17,956 nt of DNA from JAYGED01 sp046582565 (lineage in GTDB: Bacteria; Pseudomonadota; Alphaproteobacteria; JAAXGF01). The stretch is from assembly GCA_046582565.1 (NCBI GenBank), contig JAYGED010000219.1, forward strand, positions 1-17,956, written 5' to 3'. The notes beneath the pieces are model-generated. The model worked only from the letters and a program-made list of their open reading frames with translations. It ran no database searches and had not been told where the DNA came from. Position 1 is the stretch's first letter. Each line of letters starts with the position of its first letter. The translations under genes and the position numbers were made by a program. Positions 1-7,273 of the stretch are shown here, in pieces.

Positions 1-1
1 T

Positions 2-277
2 GCGGCAGCATTTCGTGATTTGGGGCTCAACGCCACACATCACCAGGCGAAATGGAAGAACAACCGCATCGAAGGATCACACGTTCGCGTCCGCCGACGA
101 GAACGAGCGATGCAAGGCTTCCGATCTCCCGGGTCTGCCCAACGCTTCCTCTCAATCCACGCCGCCGTCTATAATCACTTCACCACCAGACGACATCTCA
201 TCTCAGCCGCTGAACATCGGCAACGTCGTGATCAAGCTTTCACGGAATGGCGCATTGCCACCTGTACCGCTGCCTAA
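2..277 (+). pseudogene. IS6-family transposase, C-terminal part (5' end beyond window)
   Basis: The frame is open from base 2 to a TAA at 275-277 and gives about 91 residues. They match the C-terminal end of IS6/IS26-type DDE transposases: an N-N-R-x-E stretch holding the last catalytic glutamate, then the R-R-R-E-R-x-M-Q-G-F block, S-A-Q-R-F-L-S-I-H-A-A-V-Y-N, and an R-H-L-I-S segment. In this family the protein is about 230-240 residues and mobilises the element by copy-in or replicative transposition. The N-terminal two thirds lie outside the window, so it is not known whether this copy is intact; it is labelled partial rather than proven broken. No frameshift is visible in the part shown. 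A second, degraded IS6 N-terminal piece lies near 15739 on the same strand. Confidence 0.85.
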
Positions 278-315
278 CGGTAAGTTGCATTGGGCGCAGT
301 TCGTGAAGTAACCGA

Positions 316-355
316 GTTTGTGACAAGTCCAAATTCTAGTTTGTGGCAAAGCCCC
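316..355. repeat. Two near-identical 16-17 base repeats, likely IS6 terminal-repeat material
   Basis: AGTTTGTGACAAGTCC (316-331) and AGTTTGTGGCAAAGCCC (339-355) are near-copies in direct orientation, 40-80 bases after the transposase stop, where an IS6 right terminal repeat should lie. Read on the other strand, both begin with GG(G/A)CTT and contain CACAAACT, which resembles IS6-type ends. Which copy marks the true element boundary cannot be decided without the left end. Confidence 0.4.
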
Positions 356-383
356 CGCATGGTTTTCGCGCTTGCCTGTCTGA

Positions 384-2792
384 TTACGCGCCGGCCTTGA
401 AAAGCGGTTCAGCAACGACGGTAGCGGAACAACGTTCGCCGAGAATGTCGACGGCTAAACCGGTTCCCGGAACCGTCGCCTCGACCGGCAGGTAGGCCAA
501 CGCCAGGCTCGTGCCGGTCCGATGGCCGTAGCCACCGGTCGACACCAGGGCAATTGGTTGGTTGTCACCGTCGAGCACCGGTTCACCGCCCCAACAATCG
601 GCGCGGTCTGTCTCGATAGCGAGGCAGGCAAGCGAACGTTTCGGCCCGGTCTGCTGTGCCGCGAGGAAGGCATCCCGGCCGATAAAGTAGCCCTTGTCGG
701 CGCAGACGAGATGCGTCAATCCGGCCTCGAGTGGCGTGTGATCGGCGGTGATCTCGCGTCCCCAGCGACGCTGGCCCGCCTCGATACGCAACCAATCGAA
801 GGCGCGAAAACCGATGTTGACCAAGGCATGATCCACGCCCGCACGCAGCAGCGCGTCGTAGACACCCGCCAAGCACTCCATCGGCATGTGCAGTTCCCAG
901 CCCGCCTCGCCGGTCGACGACCGATTGAGCACACGGGCGAGCGCCAGTCCCGCGTCGACCTCGCGGGCGGTCCCGGTCGCAAAGTCCTCCATGACGCTAT
1001 CATCGCCGCTCAAGTCGCACAGCAGATCGCCGGACCGGGGTCCGCTGACGACAAGGACGCCGTGGCGAGGCGTCACGGTTTCGAGCACAACGCCGCCATC
1101 GGCGGGCAGGTGACGGCGCAGCCATTCATAGTGATGAAGCTCGGCCTCGGGCTCGGCGGTCAGGTAGAAGCGGTCCGCCGCCAGCCGTGTCACGTTGAAC
1201 AAACAGACTATGCGTCCCGCAGGGCTCAAGAATGGCGAGGTCACACTCCCGCCGACGCCGGGCAGGCGATTCGCGCAAAGACGATCGAGAAACGGTTCGG
1301 CGGCGGAACCGGAGATCTCGAATTTGGCCATGTCGGAGAAATCGAGCACGCCCGCGCCGTCGCACAGCGACTGGCATTCTCGCGCCACGTGCGGGAACCA
1401 GTTGCGCCGCTCGAACGACAGGGAATCCACCGCATCGACGCCTTGCGGTGCGAACCAGGTCGGGTATTCCCAGCCGAACCGCTGGCCGAACACCGCGCCG
1501 CACTGCTTGAGGCGATGGTAGAGCGGGCTGGTCTTTGCCGGCCGGCCGCCCGGCGCTTCCTCGCCGGGGTAGCTGATTGCCCGCGTCAGTCCGACGATAT
1601 GGCGAGAGCGAACCCGCGCCTTGGCGTAGGGTTTATTGGCGAACGCACCGAAGCGCCGGCAATCGAACGGTCCAAGGTCGATGCCGGGCTCGCCGTCGAC
1701 GATCCATTGGGCAAGGTAATGGCAGACGCTGACCTCGGAGAGGCCCGCGTAAAAGCCGGCCGCGATGAAGAAATTGTCGAGGCCCGCGACCGGTCCGACG
1801 AGCGGGTTGCCGTCGGGGCTGCGGCTGGTCGGGACGTTGATGACCGAACGGATGCCGAGTTCGCCGATGACCGGTACGCGGTTGATGGCATCGGCGATCG
1901 GTTCGCTGGCCTGGTCGAGGAACGGCGGAAGGTTATCCTGGCCGCCTGGCGGGGGTGGGGCATCGACGTTCCAGAAGATAGGCGTGTGCTCGTAAGGACC
2001 GACCAGCAGGGCGTTGGTTTCCTGGCGCAGATAGAACGTACCGTCCGGGTCGCGCAGCACCGGCAGCTCGTGATCGAGATTGTCCAGTTCGGGAAATGCC
2101 TCGGTTACGAAGAACTGGCGCTCCATGGCGACAACCGGTGACGATGTGCCGACCAGGGCGCTGATCAGCGGCGCCCACATGCCCGCGGCATTGACCACGA
2201 TATCCGCGCAGATGGTTCCCTGTTCGGTCACCACATCCCATCTGCCGTCAAGCCGCTGCCCGAGGTCGCGCACCGGACAGCGACGATGGATCGTCGCCCC
2301 CCGCTTAGTCGCCGCGGCGGCGAATACGTTGGCCGCGCTGGTCGGCTCGACGTAGCCGTCGTCGGGCGTGTAGGCGGCCCCCAGAACACCGTCGGTATTG
2401 ATGAAAGGATGCAGGCTCTTAATCTCTTCCGGCCCAATGACGTGAAGCGCATAACCCTGGAAAGGCGCGCGCGCCTGATAGCGCTGGTACTCCGTCATCC
2501 GTTCGCGCGTCGTCGCGAGCCGCAGGCTGCCAGTCAAGTGCAGGCCGGTCGACTGACCCGTCTCCTCGGCGAGGCGCGGGTAGATATCCAGGGTTTCCTT
2601 GTGCAGGCGGGAAATGAACGGGCTCGACGTCAGGTGCGTCACCAGGGCCGATGAGCCCCAGGTCGTTCCCGATGACAGCTCGCCGCTCTCGAGCAGGACC
2701 ACGTCGGACCAGCCTCGCTCGGTGAGGTAATAGAGGAGACCGCATCCGACGATGCCACCCCCGATGACGGCGACGCGCGTGGTGCTGTCCAT
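384..2792 (-). CDS. Dimethylglycine/sarcosine dehydrogenase-like FAD oxidoreductase with aminomethyltransferase (GcvT) domain
   Basis: This 802-residue protein has the two-part architecture of dimethylglycine and sarcosine dehydrogenases. An FAD-binding DAO-type domain occupies about residues 5-365 (GGGIVG at 11-16, E35 as ribose-binding acid, and an S-P-D-G-N-P-L-V-G-P motif near its end). A GcvT-like tetrahydrofolate-binding half runs from about 430, ending with the G-Y-F-I-G-R-D-A-F block of the GcvT C-terminal domain. Family members oxidatively remove an N-methyl group and transfer formaldehyde to folate. Mammalian DMGDH attaches FAD covalently through the His of a G-S-T-W-H motif; here the motif reads G-T-T-W-G (42-46), so FAD is probably non-covalent. 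A strong RBS (GGGGAG, 7 bases before ATG) supports the start. It lies 137 bases downstream of the TMADH-like gene on the same strand and is probably co-transcribed. The exact substrate is unknown. Confidence 0.85.
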   Translation of the reverse strand: MDSTTRVAVIGGGIVGCGLLYYLTERGWSDVVLLESGELSSGTTWGSSALVTHLTSSPFISRLHKETLDIYPRLAEETGQSTGLHLTGSLRLATTRERMTEYQRYQARAPFQGYALHVIGPEEIKSLHPFINTDGVLGAAYTPDDGYVEPTSAANVFAAAATKRGATIHRRCPVRDLGQRLDGRWDVVTEQGTICADIVVNAAGMWAPLISALVGTSSPVVAMERQFFVTEAFPELDNLDHELPVLRDPDGTFYLRQETNALLVGPYEHTPIFWNVDAPPPPGGQDNLPPFLDQASEPIADAINRVPVIGELGIRSVINVPTSRSPDGNPLVGPVAGLDNFFIAAGFYAGLSEVSVCHYLAQWIVDGEPGIDLGPFDCRRFGAFANKPYAKARVRSRHIVGLTRAISYPGEEAPGGRPAKTSPLYHRLKQCGAVFGQRFGWEYPTWFAPQGVDAVDSLSFERRNWFPHVARECQSLCDGAGVLDFSDMAKFEISGSAAEPFLDRLCANRLPGVGGSVTSPFLSPAGRIVCLFNVTRLAADRFYLTAEPEAELHHYEWLRRHLPADGGVVLETVTPRHGVLVVSGPRSGDLLCDLSGDDSVMEDFATGTAREVDAGLALARVLNRSSTGEAGWELHMPMECLAGVYDALLRAGVDHALVNIGFRAFDWLRIEAGQRRWGREITADHTPLEAGLTHLVCADKGYFIGRDAFLAAQQTGPKRSLACLAIETDRADCWGGEPVLDGDNQPIALVSTGGYGHRTGTSLALAYLPVEATVPGTGLAVDILGERCSATVVAEPLFKAGA

Positions 2793-2929
2793 GAATTGCT
2801 CCCCTTAAGGGTTTGTCGAATACTATCGGGGGGAATGTGATGGCGTTGGCAGGATTTCTTCTGCATGCACCGAACCTATCAAGCGAACACGCGATTACCC
2901 ATGCGCTGTTTTGACAACCTCCCTGGCCG

Positions 2930-5002
2930 TCACATAACCATACACAGGCGGAGTGAATCGTACACGGCCGTATGGATGTTACGGCTGGAAACGGCGTCAC
3001 CGACACGATGCAGATCGAATCCGGCTTCGGGGCGTACCGTCCTGGGCTGTGGCTGACCAGAGAGCAGGGCATCGATATCGGTCACGCCGTCGTTCGCCGA
3101 CCGTGCTCTGAGCGCATGGTAGAGCTCATCGACCGGACTGGTGCCATGCTCGACAACGACTTGATCCGTTGTGATAATTTGTTCTTCCAGCGTCACATCA
3201 TTAACCAGGGTTACCGCCAAGCGGTTCCGGACTTGTTTGACGCCCACCAGCTTGTGATCGAAAACCATCGGGATTTTCAGGCGATAGCAGTGCTCCTTCC
3301 AGATCAGGCGTTCGGCGTAGGTGAGATCGGCGGAAATGTCGGAATCGATGGTGACCAGGGTGACGCTGCTGCCCGCGTTGGTCGCCTGCACCGCCACATG
3401 GGGCGCCGGATGCCGGCCGCTACCGTCATAGACCAGAATGTTTTTCTGCAACGGCACATGACCGGTCAGGACGTCCCAGGCGCTGACACAATCATCAAGA
3501 CCCTCAATCCAATCCAGGTCGGGCACGCCACCGGTTGCGATCACCACAACATCAGGCTTAAGGCTCAAGACATCCTCGCTGCCCGCCATTGTGTTCATGT
3601 GAACCGTCACGCCGAGACGATCGATCTCGGCGCTACGCCAGTCGACGAGACCACGCAGATCCTGCCGCCATGGGCCGCGGGCCCCAACCAGAACCTGTCC
3701 ACCGAGCTCGGCAGCGGCCTCAAATAAAACCACGTCGTGACCGCGTTCAACCGCAACCCGCGCGGCCTCCAGCCCTGCGGGACCACCACCGACGACGGCC
3801 ACCTTGCGTCCCGGCCGATGGGATTTTGCGATGCGCGTGGGCAGGATGGTTTCCCGCCCGGTTGCGGGATTGTGCAGGCAGGAGGGGCGGGCCGCACCCA
3901 TGCAATGGGTGGCGCCGACGCAGGGGCGGATTTGTTGCTCCTGTCCCTGGGCGAGCTTGGTCACGAGATAGGGGTCGGCAATCTGTGCTCTCGTCATGCC
4001 GACCATGTCCAGCAGTCCCTCGGATATGGCGTGGCGCGCGGAGGAAATGTCTGCGATGCGGGCCGCATGGAATACGGGTACGCCGATCTGGCGTTTGAAC
4101 GCGCCGACCTGATCGACCCAGGGCGCGAGTGGGGATTCCATGGCCGGCATGTTGTCCTTTACCAGCGTCCGCGCGGTGTCCATGCGGCCATAGATGGCGT
4201 TGAAAAAATCGACCATGCCCTCGGCTTCAAAAAGCTGTGCGATCTTGAGGGCGTCTTCCGTAGAAAGCCCGCCCTCGGCGCCTTCGTTGATGACAAAGCG
4301 CATGCCGACGAGGAATTTGTCGCCAACCGCCTTGCGGATAGCCTCGTGAACCATGAGTCCGAAGCGGCAGCGGTTCTCAAGCGAGCCCCCGAAACGATCG
4401 GTCCGGTGATTTGTCTCGGGAGAGAGAAACTGGCCAATCAAATGGCCACCCGCAAGGGTTTCGATTCCATCGAGGTCGCCCTCCCAACACCGTTTCGCCG
4501 CCGCCCCATAGGCTGCGACCACACGATTGATGTCGTGTTTATCCATCTCCTTGGGAAAGCTGCGGTGAAGTGTTTCGCGGACTGGCGACGGAGCGATCGT
4601 GGGCAGCCAGTCGCTCGCGAAAGAATCTCCCCTTCGTCCAAGATGCGTGATCTGGCACATGAGGGCTGCGCCCTGGTCGTGGATTCGTTCGGAAAATTTC
4701 TGCAAGTAGGGGATGACATCGTCGATACCGACGTTGAGCTGGCGGAAAATATTGGGCGAGTCCGGCGCCACATTGGATGAGCCGCCGAACATGGTGAGGG
4801 CCAGCCCGCCTCGGGCCTTCTCCTCGTGATAACGTTGGTATCGCTCAGACGGCATACCGCCTTCTTCAAGGCCGCAGGCATGGCTGGTGCTCATGATGCG
4901 GTTGCGCAGCCGCAGATGCTTAATGGTCAGGGGCTGGAGCAGGGGATCACGAGATTCTGTCGTACTTTCCCCGGCAATACCGGCGCCTTCAATCGTTGTC
5001 AT
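2930..5002 (-). CDS. TMADH / N-methylproline demethylase-type OYE-family flavoenzyme with [4Fe-4S] motif and C-terminal FAD/NAD domain
   Basis: This 690-residue protein has an N-terminal Old-Yellow-Enzyme FMN barrel (about 20-350), a cysteine cluster, then a pyridine-nucleotide-disulfide-type domain starting with V-A-V-V-G-G-G-P-A-G (401-410). This is the layout of trimethylamine and dimethylamine dehydrogenases, 2,4-dienoyl-CoA reductases and N-methylproline demethylases. The barrel shows E-T-L-A-G-G-H-L-I-G-Q-F (181-192) and T-D-R-F-G-G-S-L-E-N-R, which I associate with the amine-demethylase branch rather than dienoyl-CoA reductases. The cluster reads C361-V-G-A-T-H-C367, then C375-L-H-N-P; the second Cys of the usual C-x-x-C is Ala364. 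The likely role is oxidative N-demethylation of a tertiary amine. AAGGA lies 9 bases before the ATG. It probably heads the minus-strand operon. The substrate is inferred only from family and neighbours. Confidence 0.85.
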   Translation of the reverse strand: MTTIEGAGIAGESTTESRDPLLQPLTIKHLRLRNRIMSTSHACGLEEGGMPSERYQRYHEEKARGGLALTMFGGSSNVAPDSPNIFRQLNVGIDDVIPYLQKFSERIHDQGAALMCQITHLGRRGDSFASDWLPTIAPSPVRETLHRSFPKEMDKHDINRVVAAYGAAAKRCWEGDLDGIETLAGGHLIGQFLSPETNHRTDRFGGSLENRCRFGLMVHEAIRKAVGDKFLVGMRFVINEGAEGGLSTEDALKIAQLFEAEGMVDFFNAIYGRMDTARTLVKDNMPAMESPLAPWVDQVGAFKRQIGVPVFHAARIADISSARHAISEGLLDMVGMTRAQIADPYLVTKLAQGQEQQIRPCVGATHCMGAARPSCLHNPATGRETILPTRIAKSHRPGRKVAVVGGGPAGLEAARVAVERGHDVVLFEAAAELGGQVLVGARGPWRQDLRGLVDWRSAEIDRLGVTVHMNTMAGSEDVLSLKPDVVVIATGGVPDLDWIEGLDDCVSAWDVLTGHVPLQKNILVYDGSGRHPAPHVAVQATNAGSSVTLVTIDSDISADLTYAERLIWKEHCYRLKIPMVFDHKLVGVKQVRNRLAVTLVNDVTLEEQIITTDQVVVEHGTSPVDELYHALRARSANDGVTDIDALLSGQPQPRTVRPEAGFDLHRVGDAVSSRNIHTAVYDSLRLCMVM

Positions 5003-5354
5003 CCTGTATATTCCTTATGCAAAAGAGCCTTGATTGTAACGGTCGGCCGGTGCTGCCGCGAGCTGTGATCTATCAGCAAAATATGCCCTCGATACAATCC
5101 CAAGAATCAGATATTGAGAAGAACATAAGTTAAGGGTATGGGATCGAATCAACGTACTCTAGAATGTCTATCAAGCGTTGCCTGATTGCGGCTATGGACC
5201 GCGATGGCGGCATGAGAAGGGCGTCGGAACGCTCGGAAAATCCGCATCCGGCCTTTCCCCACGACCCGCTTGTCATCATGATGGATACTTTGGGATGATC
5301 GCCTGGGTCGGTGCTCAAGTTGTGGGCAAGGGGCGAGGAAAAATAAGGATTGCA
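5003..5354. promoter_or_regulatory. Divergent intergenic region between the demethylase operon and the cyclodeaminase-family gene
   Basis: These 352 bases separate divergently transcribed genes, so promoters for both should lie here. I see no convincing sigma-70 promoter pair. A perfect 10-base palindrome CATCATGATG sits at 5274-5283, about 70 bases before the plus-strand start, and could be an operator half-site pair. RBS sequences are visible at both edges: AAGGA at 5345-5349 for the plus gene, and its counterpart read on the minus strand at about 5012-5016. The plus frame stays open back to 5178, but that translation does not resemble the family. Confidence 0.4.
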
Positions 5355-6314
5355 ATGAATTTGGGACGCGACATTCTCTATCTCTCCGACCACGATATTC
5401 GGGCCACGGGCCTCAGCCTGACAGCGGTCGAGGCGGCGGTCGAAGCGGTATTTGCGGCCAAGGCGGCGGGCCGCACCGTGATGAAACCGAAATTGTCTCT
5501 GCGTACCGCCGGGGGCACCTGCTTCCTGGCCAGCGCTGGGGTTCTGGACACGCCGGCCTATGGCGGCGTCAAGTGGGTCGGTGTCGCCGATGCGGCCGCC
5601 AGCGGTCTGCCGCATATCGCCGGCACGATGCTGCTCAACGACACAGCGACCGGTATGCCGGTGGCCATCCTGGACGCGCGCTGGATTACCGAGGTGCGCA
5701 CCGCCGCGATTACCGTGATCGCGGCCCGGCATCTGGCGCGGCGCGAGAGCACCCGCATCGGCTTTGTCGCCTGTGGGCTTCAGGCGCGCGCCCATCTGGC
5801 CGCGTTGCGTCTCCATTTTCCGCTCGCCACCCTGCGCGCCTACAGCCGCCGCCTGAGCACGGCCAAGGCTTTTGTAGAGGAGGCCTGCGCCCAGGGTCTG
5901 GAAGCGGTGGCGGTCGCCGATCCGCGCGCCGCGGTCGCCGGTATGGATATCGTGATCACCAGCACCCCGTTGGTTCCACACACGGATCCCTTTCTGGACG
6001 CGGCCTGGCTTGAGGCCGGCTCTTTCGCCAGCATGGTCGACCTGGGCCGGTCTTGGATTTCCGAGAGCCTGCCCGCGCTCGACAGGGTGGTGACCGACGA
6101 CATCGATCAGGCCGGCACCGAAAAGCTCGCCTATCCGAAACCCTACGACGGCGAGATCGCCAGCCTGGCCGACGGCAGCCTGGCGGGCCGTGAAAGTCCG
6201 CAAGAGCGCACCGCGCTGGTCTTCGCCGGCCTGGGACTGGCGGACGTCGCCGTCGCGGCAGCGCTTTATGAGCGAGCCCGGGAGACCGGCGTCGGTCGGG
6301 AGCTTCCGACCTGA
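5355..6314 (+). CDS. Ornithine cyclodeaminase / mu-crystallin family protein
   Basis: The 319-residue product matches the usual length of this NAD(P)-dependent family (ornithine cyclodeaminase, alanine dehydrogenase, ketimine reductase). Visible family features are Y-G-G-V-K-W (69-74) with the conserved lysine, the dinucleotide contact R-T-A-A (115-118), a Rossmann turn at I-G-F-V-A-C-G-L-Q-A-R-A-H-L (about 135-148), and a D-L-G-R block near residue 230. In the turn the usual first glycine of G-x-G is alanine. The start at ATG 5355 has AAGGA 5 bases upstream and begins directly at the family-like sequence; an upstream in-frame start at 5178 adds 59 unrelated residues. It may produce or reduce a cyclic imine/imino acid, which would connect to N-methylproline-type substrates, but ornithine specificity cannot be claimed. 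The next gene starts 121 bases downstream on the same strand. Confidence 0.8.
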   Translation: MNLGRDILYLSDHDIRATGLSLTAVEAAVEAVFAAKAAGRTVMKPKLSLRTAGGTCFLASAGVLDTPAYGGVKWVGVADAAASGLPHIAGTMLLNDTATGMPVAILDARWITEVRTAAITVIAARHLARRESTRIGFVACGLQARAHLAALRLHFPLATLRAYSRRLSTAKAFVEEACAQGLEAVAVADPRAAVAGMDIVITSTPLVPHTDPFLDAAWLEAGSFASMVDLGRSWISESLPALDRVVTDDIDQAGTEKLAYPKPYDGEIASLADGSLAGRESPQERTALVFAGLGLADVAVAAALYERARETGVGRELPT

Positions 6315-6435
6315 AAGAGCGAGGTTTCTGCTATCCACGACAACTCTTCAATCGGTGGTTCATTGACATCGCTCAGAAGCGCTGTCTTTACTCGCATCCC
6401 AATATTTCATTGATTTAGATAGTTTGGAATTCAGT

Positions 6436-7221
6436 ATGACCGGCGCCGTCCACACCGATATTTCTGAGGGTATTGGTACACTTACCCTTTCCAGACCCGC
6501 CAAGCTCAACGCCTGGGACGGACCCATGCGGGCCGAGGTTCAGGCTGTTTTGCAGGACTGGACCACCAACGAAGCTGTTCGCACCATCATTGTGACCGGG
6601 GACGGCGACCGCGCTTTTTCCGCCGGCCAGGATCTCGACGAAACCGAAAAATTCACCTCTGGTGACGAGGGCGCCGCATGGTTCCATTCCTGGCGGGCAT
6701 TTTACGACGCCCTGCGCGATCTGGATAAACCCAGCGTTGCCGCCCTGAATGGTGTGGCGGCCGGATCGGCCTTTCAGTTCGCCATGCTGACGGACGTTCG
6801 CGTCGGGCATCCAGGATCCACCATGGGCCAGCCTGAGATCAATTCGGGCATTCCCAGCGTCCTCGGCCCCATGCTCATGCGCGAGCGCATCGCCTATTCG
6901 CGTACGGTTGAATTGGTGTTGATGGGCCGCATGATGACGGGCGAGGAGGCGGCTGCTGCCGGTCTCATCCATTATCTGGTGGAAACCCCCGAGCAAATGA
7001 TGCCGAAAGCCCGCGAAGTTGCGGCAGAACTGGCGTCGAAGCCGCCGATTGCCATGCGACTCACCAAGCAGCGATTCCGGGCTGTGACCCAGGACGCCTA
7101 TGAAGAGGCCTTCGCGAACGGCGCGGCGGTCCAGGCAGAGGCCTACGCTTCGGGCGAGCCGCAAGCGGCCATGCGCGAGTTCTTCGCCGTGCGTGCGGCG
7201 CGGCGCGAACAGTCGCGTTGA
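6436..7221 (+). CDS. Enoyl-CoA hydratase/isomerase (crotonase) family protein
   Basis: The 261-residue crotonase-fold protein has the first oxyanion-hole motif F-S-A-G-Q-D-L (61-67), the second at G-V-A-A-G (106-110), and M-G-Q-P-E-I-N-S-G-I-P (130-140). Classical hydratases use two glutamates. The second (E134) is present, but the first, in G-G-G-x-E-L-A-M, is replaced by Q114 in G-S-A-F-Q-F-A-M. The enzyme may therefore not be an ordinary 2-enoyl-CoA hydratase; isomerase, hydrolase, lyase or CaiD-like roles remain possible. ATG 6436 gives a normal N-terminus; an in-frame TTG at 6424 adds four residues and cannot be excluded because the RBS is weak. TTGACA at 6363-6368 resembles a -35 box but lacks a good -10. 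The CoA ligase follows after 52 bases, so the two likely act on the same acyl-CoA. Confidence 0.82.
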   Translation: MTGAVHTDISEGIGTLTLSRPAKLNAWDGPMRAEVQAVLQDWTTNEAVRTIIVTGDGDRAFSAGQDLDETEKFTSGDEGAAWFHSWRAFYDALRDLDKPSVAALNGVAAGSAFQFAMLTDVRVGHPGSTMGQPEINSGIPSVLGPMLMRERIAYSRTVELVLMGRMMTGEEAAAAGLIHYLVETPEQMMPKAREVAAELASKPPIAMRLTKQRFRAVTQDAYEEAFANGAAVQAEAYASGEPQAAMREFFAVRAARREQSR

Positions 7222-7273
7222 TGCTGCTGAGTGCCCTAAGCCACAGCCAGCAGCCATAACGCGGGAGGGCCGG

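Noticed and set aside
522..2141. Long open frame (539 codons) on the plus strand opposite the DMGDH-like gene
   Set aside because: It is antisense to a well-supported gene, is rich in R/A/G residues of the GC-rich shadow type and has no recognisable motif.
5178..5354. N-terminal extension of the cyclodeaminase-family protein from an earlier ATG
   Set aside because: The 59 extra residues do not resemble the family and the RBS supports ATG 5355.
5130..6338. Long minus-strand frame (402 codons) opposite the cyclodeaminase-family gene
   Set aside because: It is a shadow frame with no motif; the plus-strand frame has clear family features and an RBS.
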